NCBI GenBank assembly: GCA_902798605.1 | Contig: CADBXH010000019.1 | Coordinates: 1 to 31,747, forward strand | Length of the DNA: 31,747 nt | Origin: an uncultured Ruminococcus sp. | Lineage (GTDB): Bacteria; Bacillota_A; Clostridia; Oscillospirales; Acutalibacteraceae | Direction of reading: 5' to 3' | In this document: piece by piece, positions 25,996 through 31,747 of the stretch | How positions within the stretch are numbered: the stretch's first letter is position 1 | Layout of the letters: every line of letters begins with the position of its first letter | The notes under the pieces: model-generated | Seen by the model: the letters and a program-made list of their open reading frames with translations, nothing else | The model's database searches: none | What the model was told of the DNA's origin: nothing | Program-made: the position numbers and the translations under genes

Positions 25996-26721
25996 ATGAA
26001 AAAATTAAAAGGAATTACGGCATTACTGTTGTCGGCTGTGTTTGCGCTCAGCCTTGCCGCTTGTTCAAAGGACGGCGTAAAGCTCGACATTGAACAGCCA
26101 AAGAGTATTTCCACCGAGGAAGACGGCGAGGAAGCGCCTGTTTCCGACGCTATCGAAATGAGCGAAAACGTCAACGGCAGACGGTTTACGCTTACGCTCC
26201 ACGAGTTTACCGTGCGTTATAACGCGGCAAAAAGGCTGGTTCAAGATACCGACCTGATAATAGAAGGCAACTGGCGGGAGATGGGCGACCCCGAGACCGA
26301 CAACAAAGGGGTAAAAATTCAATATTATTACTACGACGATTACAACGTCAACATAACCGCCACGGTAGAGACCGAAAGCGGCAAGCTGATGAATGTCGGC
26401 GTAGGAACAACTATGAGTCATTTTATGTCGGAGGAAAGCGGCGAGAACAACAGCGACGAGATCCTCCGCAAGGCGGCTCTTATGGCTGACGCCGCCTGCT
26501 GCTTCGGCAGCGATAAAATCGACACTCTCCAGGATATTTTTTATCAGATAGCAACGGGACCGGAAGACTCTCTGTGGTACGAGGGCTTTGTGTTCACACT
26601 CAGCACCAAGGAGAACAAAAGCGACAGCAAAAACGGAATTATGCTGTTCAGGGTTTTCCCAATCACCGATGAGCTGAGAAAAGAGTGGAGACTAAATGAC
26701 TACAAACCGAGTAAAAGCTAA
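25996..26721 (+). CDS. Predicted lipoprotein, function unknown
   Basis: From ATG 25996 (AAAGGAAAG upstream) the protein is 241 residues. It has a signal peptide MKKLKGITALLLSAVFALS and a lipobox LAAC (Cys20), so it should be lipid-anchored on the outer face of the membrane. The mature part is acidic at first, then mixed, and I recognise no domain. It is followed by an imperfect terminator hairpin. It is co-directional with gyrA, and the intervening hairpin array may influence read-through. Confidence 0.8.
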   Translation: MKKLKGITALLLSAVFALSLAACSKDGVKLDIEQPKSISTEEDGEEAPVSDAIEMSENVNGRRFTLTLHEFTVRYNAAKRLVQDTDLIIEGNWREMGDPETDNKGVKIQYYYYDDYNVNITATVETESGKLMNVGVGTTMSHFMSEESGENNSDEILRKAALMADAACCFGSDKIDTLQDIFYQIATGPEDSLWYEGFVFTLSTKENKSDSKNGIMLFRVFPITDELRKEWRLNDYKPSKS

Positions 26722-26733
26722 AAGATATTAAAC

Positions 26734-26775
26734 GCAAACTGCTGACGGAAACGCCGGCAGTTTTGCTTTTAAATG
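26734..26775 (+). terminator. Imperfect intrinsic terminator after the lipoprotein gene
   Basis: GCAAACTGC (26734-26742) pairs with GCAGTTTTGC (26757-26766) with a bulge and a partly paired inner stem, followed by TTTT. The gap 26722-27189 holds only this hairpin, the MITE-like element and the terminator at 27143-27175. Confidence 0.6.
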
Positions 26776-26836
26776 AATAGGGAAGAGTGAATAAGAAATA
26801 AGGAAGAAAAGTTTAGTTGCCGAGTTTTCCTTAACA

Positions 26837-27040
26837 TTTAAAGGCTCCCCTGACGTGCGAAAGCACTTTAGGGGAGCTGTCGCGTACGGCTTAAGCCGTA
26901 CACTGCGACTGAGGGGTTTTCGCTTCCGAAAGCAGTTGATTTGTTATAAATAACGGGTCAAAAACATCAAGGACGACCCCTCCGCCGCCTTAGGGCGGCG
27001 CCTCCCCTAAAACGCTTCGTGTGTCAGTGGAGGATTTAAA
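26837..27040. mobile_element. 204-bp MITE-like inverted-repeat element
   Basis: The ends TTTAAAGGCTCCCCTGAC (from 26837) and, inverted, TTTAAATCCTCCACTGAC (from 27040) match at 15 of 18 positions. The match continues inward through CGAA and TTTAGGGGAG to the (C)GACTGAGGGG/GGCGGAGGGG region. The interior contains an 18-bp perfect palindrome (GTACGGCTTAAGCCGTAC, 26884-26901) and a GTGC-gaaa-GCAC hairpin. There is no coding capacity. Elements with AGGCTCCCCT ends are, to my recollection, widespread in gut Clostridia. Confidence 0.75.
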
Positions 27041-27127
27041 TTCTATTCGTAGAGGTCGGTCTTGACTTAACCGCGCCCTCGGAATGACAGGGGTTTTCTT
27101 TATTATAAATACAATAAAAATAATCGG

Positions 27128-27175
27128 AAAAAAATAAAAAAATCACGCTGTCATCTTTTTGGGATAACAGCGTGA
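27128..27175 (-). terminator. Rho-independent terminator of the hydrolase operon
   Basis: TCACGCTGT (27143-27151) pairs with ACAGCGTGA (27167-27175). On the minus strand the stem is followed by TTTTTTTATTTTTTT. Confidence 0.85.
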
Positions 27176-27189
27176 AAATCATCATAAAA

Positions 27190-27981
27190 CTATTCGGCAA
27201 AAAATTTTATTATCCTATCCAGATAATCGGGAGCCTCGTCATAGACCGCGTGGCCGTAGTTTTCGTACATATACAGCCTCGCGTTCGCTTTTTCGGCGAG
27301 CTCAACGGAGGCTTGCGCTCCGAGTACATTGTCGTTTTCGGCGCCGATAACAAAAATCGGGCAGGTGATTTTATCGAGCTCATCGAGCAGATCAAAGCCG
27401 TCGCAGGCTTTGGCATAAACCGCGAACCGCTCAAGTTCAAGGTCGCTTGTATTTATGAGCAGCTCTTTAATAAACTTTCCAAACTGCTCGGAAAACTCAT
27501 TTGAATAAACAGCATTTAAAAAGCTGTCGATCAGCGCATCGGTTTTTTTCTCCTCGGCAAGCCTTGCCCAGTTTTTGACCGCGCCGCTGTTCTGCTCGGT
27601 GATCCTCGCGGCGGTCGAGCCGAGCGCGAGCTTTTTTACAATGTCGGGTCGCTTCAGCGTGATATACTGAGCGATCATTCCGCCCTGCGACACGCCGAAA
27701 ACATACGCGTGTTTTATCCCGAGTATGTCGAACGCCTCAATGGTATCGTCAGCCATATCCTCTACGGTGTAAACTTCGCCGCAGTCGAGCCTGCGGTCAA
27801 AAACATAAACCGTGTAGTCGCTGTTCATCGCCCTGTACGCCGAGGCGACGCTGTCGGCGGTTTCGCTGACGCTTTTCAGGCTGAGCCCGGGAATGATGAC
27901 CGCGGGTTTATCGCCGCTGCCGAATTTAAAATATTTCATTTTAAATTTGTCGGTGTTGACCGTTTGGACTTTTACTGACAT
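27190..27981 (-). CDS. Alpha/beta-hydrolase fold protein
   Basis: The 263-residue protein shows a complete alpha/beta-hydrolase triad: nucleophile S98 in GVSQGG (96-101), Asp D217 in GAENDNVLG, and His H244 in NYGHAVYDEAPD. The oxyanion region is IIPGLSLKS (29-37). The overall form resembles small esterases and lyases of the MhpC group; the substrate is unknown. There is no signal peptide, so it is cytoplasmic. The start lies 1 nt after the upstream lipoprotein stop and has no good SD, so translation is probably coupled. The gene is head-on to replication. Confidence 0.85.
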   Translation of the reverse strand: MSVKVQTVNTDKFKMKYFKFGSGDKPAVIIPGLSLKSVSETADSVASAYRAMNSDYTVYVFDRRLDCGEVYTVEDMADDTIEAFDILGIKHAYVFGVSQGGMIAQYITLKRPDIVKKLALGSTAARITEQNSGAVKNWARLAEEKKTDALIDSFLNAVYSNEFSEQFGKFIKELLINTSDLELERFAVYAKACDGFDLLDELDKITCPIFVIGAENDNVLGAQASVELAEKANARLYMYENYGHAVYDEAPDYLDRIIKFFAE

Positions 27982-27982
27982 A

Positions 27983-28780
27983 TTATTTAAGCTCGCTTAC
28001 GGGGATCCTTTCATACGGGGCGCCGTCTAACGTAAGAGTATCTCCGTCTACCGAATATTTAAATGTTTTGGTTTCTTCTTTGTTGGAGGTATAAGTGTAG
28101 GTGATTTGACCGTCCTTTGCGGAGTATTTAGCAAAATAAAACGACACGCCGTAGTTTTCATACATAATTCCGCTCTTATCAAAGTAGTAATATTCTCCGT
28201 TTTTGTCCTTCCAAGCGCCGAGCAGGTCTTCGTCAATAACGGGGTCGGGATCGGGAATGGGAACATAAGAGAAGGTAGCGAGTTTTTTGATCTTGGTTGT
28301 TTTTTTGGTTTTGATATTGGTCAAGGTCAGCTCGTTTTTGTCATCGGAAAACTCATATGTATATGTGCCGTTGATGCCGAACATCATCTGCGCCGTAATA
28401 GTGGACACAATGTTTCCGCTTCCGTCGTCCTTGTTTTCCACACTGTAATTTTCAACATAACCGTTGGTGCCGACAATAAGGTACGCTTTTTTGTTTCCGT
28501 CAAATACATATACAAAGCTCTTGAATTGCGAGCCCTCGCCGTCAACGATCTGCCATGCTCCGGCAAAGTCGTCACCTTCGTAATTGATTGCGTGCAGCTT
28601 GCTCAAATCAGCCTGGTCGGCGCCACTGTTGCCGGACTTATCATCAGACGAGGAGTCTTTGTCATTTTGTTCAACGGATGAGTCGCTCGATGATTTGCTG
28701 TTATCCTCTCCGCAGCCCGCAAAAACCGCAATTGAAGATAACGCCAGCACAACGCACAGGATTTTGATAAATATTTTCAT
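27983..28780 (-). CDS. Predicted lipoprotein with repeated beta-rich domains
   Basis: The 265-residue protein has a signal peptide MKIFIKILCVVLALSSIAV and lipobox FAGC (Cys23). A Ser/Asp/Lys-rich linker (about 25-57) follows. Two similar segments each start with a short Trp motif: DDFAGAWQIVDGEGSQF (about 70) and EDLLGAWKDKNGEYYYF (about 184), each followed by alternating hydrophobic strands. This looks like two lipocalin-like or DUF5640-like beta domains. It likely coats the outer membrane face and is coupled to the hydrolase gene downstream. AAAGG lies 10 nt before ATG 28780. Confidence 0.75.
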   Translation of the reverse strand: MKIFIKILCVVLALSSIAVFAGCGEDNSKSSSDSSVEQNDKDSSSDDKSGNSGADQADLSKLHAINYEGDDFAGAWQIVDGEGSQFKSFVYVFDGNKKAYLIVGTNGYVENYSVENKDDGSGNIVSTITAQMMFGINGTYTYEFSDDKNELTLTNIKTKKTTKIKKLATFSYVPIPDPDPVIDEDLLGAWKDKNGEYYYFDKSGIMYENYGVSFYFAKYSAKDGQITYTYTSNKEETKTFKYSVDGDTLTLDGAPYERIPVSELK

Positions 28781-28815
28781 ATAAACAAAGCCTTTCGTAA
28801 ATATTTTCCTATCTA

Positions 28816-28844
28816 ATTCTATAATTATCCGTCAAAAAAGTCAA
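28816..28844 (-). promoter_or_regulatory. Promoter of the lipoprotein-hydrolase operon
   Basis: On the minus strand: TTGACT (28839-28844), 17-nt spacer, TAGAAT (28816-28821). Confidence 0.75.
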
Positions 28845-28915
28845 TACGAAAAACGCCGTCGAATTTTGCGGTGACGCAAAAAGCCAAAAAAAACTCAAAT
28901 AAAGCAAAAATAGTG

Positions 28916-28944
28916 TTGCCAAGCAGGTCGTTTTTTGATATAAT
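28916..28944 (+). promoter_or_regulatory. guaB promoter
   Basis: TTGCCA (28916-28921), 17-nt spacer, TATAAT (28939-28944). The leader would be only about 30 nt, too short for a purine riboswitch. Confidence 0.8.
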
Positions 28945-28963
28945 AAAATTTAAATATATGTAA

Positions 28964-30463
<1,500 letters not shown>

Positions 30464-30475
30464 TTTTTGATTTAC

Positions 30476-30505
30476 AGAGGCGTGACGATCGGCGCGTCTC
30501 TTTTT
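30476..30505 (+). terminator. Rho-independent terminator after guaB
   Basis: AGAGGCG (30476-30482) pairs with CGTCTCT (30495-30501), one wobble, followed by TTTTT. Confidence 0.75.
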
Positions 30506-30539
30506 CTGTCAAAAAGGTATATAAATATACAAATTTTTA

Positions 30540-30568
30540 TTGATTTAACAAAATATTTATGTTATTAT
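30540..30568 (+). promoter_or_regulatory. Promoter of the ROK kinase gene
   Basis: TTGATT (30540-30545), 17-nt spacer, TATTAT (30563-30568), in an AT-rich spacer with an AAGGAGAG SD before ATG 30604. Confidence 0.6.
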
Positions 30569-30603
30569 GATAATAATATAAATACCATAAAAGGAGAGTT
30601 GTT

Positions 30604-31554
30604 ATGTATAGATTAGGTATTGACCTCGGCGGCACAAACATCGTCGCGGGCGTGGTAAACGAGGAATACAAGATCGTTGCGAGAGCAAGCTGCAAGACAA
30701 ACGTTCCCCGTCCCGAGAGCGAGATCTGCGACAGTATGGCGGAGGTCGCCAAAAAAGCGGTAGAAAAAGCCGGTATCAAAATGGAAGACGTCGAGAGCAT
30801 CGGCATCGGCGTACCGGGCGCAGTTAACCCAAAAACAGGCGTGATCGAGTATTCGGCAAACCTGTTCTTCCACAACTGGGAAGTCGTAAAGATGATGAAG
30901 GAAAGGCTCGACACCAAGGTGATCATCGAGAACGACGCCAACGCGGCGGCTCTCGGCGAGTACCTCGCTGGCAGCGCAAAGGGCGCTAAAAACGCCGTTG
31001 CGATCACCCTCGGAACCGGCGTAGGCGGCGGAATAATCATCAACGGCAAAATCTACAGCGGCTCAAACTTCGCGGGAGCGGAGCTCGGCCATATGGTCAT
31101 CGTCAAGGACGGCAAGGAATGCGGCTGCGGAAGAAAGGGCTGCTGGGAAGCGTACGCCTCCGCAACGGGTCTTATCAACCTGACAAAGCAGAAGATCCTT
31201 TCCGAAAAGCTCGACTTCAGCTATATGCTCAAGGTTGCCGACGGCGACATCAACAAGGTCAACGGCAAGACCGCATTTGACGCCGCCGCGGCGGGCGATC
31301 TCGACGCGCAGGAGGTGCTCGACGAGTACTTCGGCTACCTTGCTACGGGTCTTGTAAATATCATCAATATCTTCCAGCCCGATGTTCTCTGCATCGGCGG
31401 CGGAATCTCTAATCAGGGCGAAAACCTCCTCCGCCCGCTCAGAAAGATAATCGAGGAAGAGCGCTACACCAAACACAACGACAAGCAAACGCTTATCTGC
31501 ACCTGCACCCTCGGCAACGACGCCGGAATCATCGGCGCGGCATTCCTTGACTGA
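30604..31554 (+). CDS. glcK: ROK-family glucokinase
   Basis: The 316-residue sugar kinase shows the phosphate-1 loop GIDLGGTNIVAGVV (5-18), the catalytic ENDANAAALGE (109-119, Asp111), GTGVGGGIIINGKIYSG (137-153), and the ROK zinc site with H163, C173, C175 and C180 (CGCGRKGC). This is the pattern of Gram-positive glucokinases that phosphorylate glucose with ATP; other hexoses or ManNAc are possible. No DNA-binding domain is fused, so it is not a ROK repressor. It is a single-gene unit between two terminators. Confidence 0.9.
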   Translation: MYRLGIDLGGTNIVAGVVNEEYKIVARASCKTNVPRPESEICDSMAEVAKKAVEKAGIKMEDVESIGIGVPGAVNPKTGVIEYSANLFFHNWEVVKMMKERLDTKVIIENDANAAALGEYLAGSAKGAKNAVAITLGTGVGGGIIINGKIYSGSNFAGAELGHMVIVKDGKECGCGRKGCWEAYASATGLINLTKQKILSEKLDFSYMLKVADGDINKVNGKTAFDAAAAGDLDAQEVLDEYFGYLATGLVNIINIFQPDVLCIGGGISNQGENLLRPLRKIIEEERYTKHNDKQTLICTCTLGNDAGIIGAAFLD

Positions 31555-31603
31555 TAAATCAAATAACATAATAATCACTATACCAACCAATAAACAAACC
31601 GTT

Positions 31604-31636
31604 AAGCCTGCTTCGCAACGAGCAGGCTTGTTTTTT
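31604..31636 (+). terminator. Rho-independent terminator after glcK
   Basis: A 9-bp perfect stem AAGCCTGCT (31604-31612) with AGCAGGCTT (31621-31629), followed by GTTTTTT. Confidence 0.9.
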
Positions 31637-31698
31637 GCATAATTTTTATAAAATACACAAAAAACCAGAAAAATGTTACCTGTTTTTAGTTTTGTGTA

Positions 31699-31727
31699 TT
31701 GACTAAATACAAAAAACATAATATAAT
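31699..31727 (+). promoter_or_regulatory. Strong outward promoter with overlapping inverted repeat
   Basis: TTGACT (31699-31704), 17-nt spacer, TATAAT (31722-31727), reading out of the right edge. A perfect 11-bp inverted repeat AATACACAAAA (31652-31662) / TTTTGTGTATT (31690-31700) overlaps the -35, so a repressor or activator may act here. The gene itself is outside the window. Confidence 0.8.
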
Positions 31728-31747
31728 TAATATAACTAATTTTTTAT

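Overview
The window is the replication-origin neighbourhood of a low-to-mid GC Gram-positive bacterium, most likely a gut-type member of the Clostridia (Oscillospiraceae/Ruminococcus-like). The evidence is the classic Firmicutes order noc-soj-parB on one side, rpmH-rnpA-yidD-yidC-jag-mnmE-mnmG-rsmG next to the origin, and dnaA-dnaN-rlbA-recF-remB-gyrB-gyrA on the other, together with RemB, Noc and strong SD sequences. The taxonomic placement is inferred from gene content and style; no database was searched.

Layout. (1) Positions 1-3619: a cell-surface glycosylation locus. A YfhO-type membrane protein runs off the left edge on the minus strand, and divergent from it are a polyprenyl-phosphate glycosyltransferase and a GtrA-type membrane protein. 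A 164-bp inverted-repeat element carrying a tiny acidic reading frame lies between them. (2) 3688-8226, minus: zinc-ribbon membrane protein, serS, parB, parA, then noc. A perfect 16-bp parS site lies between parA and noc, and a second perfect parS lies inside mnmG. (3) 8315-15032, minus: rsmG, mnmG, mnmE, jag, yidC, yidD, rnpA, rpmH, covering tRNA and rRNA modification, membrane protein insertion, RNase P and ribosomal protein L34. Two terminator-like hairpins interrupt this operon. (4) 15033-17092: the bipartite origin region around dnaA. (5) 17093-25808, plus: dnaN, rlbA, a broken recF, remB, two small zinc-ribbon membrane proteins, gyrB, a hot-dog thioesterase and gyrA. (6) 25809-31747: an array of mini-hairpins, a lipoprotein, a 204-bp MITE-like element, a head-on hydrolase/lipoprotein pair, guaB, a ROK glucokinase and a strong outward promoter at the right edge.

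Transcription diverges at dnaA, so nearly all genes are co-directional with replication forks leaving the origin. The two exceptions (2146-3619 and 27190-28780) are accessory-looking, and repeat elements flank or adjoin both.

Most notable observations. The dnaA-dnaN spacer has no canonical DnaA boxes but carries a TGTT motif repeated at exact 10-bp intervals, followed by a DnaA-trio (TAG)5 and an AT-rich stretch. The DnaA protein has a changed DNA-reading signature (GNRHYSTV where GGRDHTTV is usual), which suggests a co-diverged initiator and origin. RecF has lost its Walker A segment by an internal deletion that also shifts the frame. A chain of mini-hairpins with different stems but a common linker follows gyrA and even supplies its stop codon.
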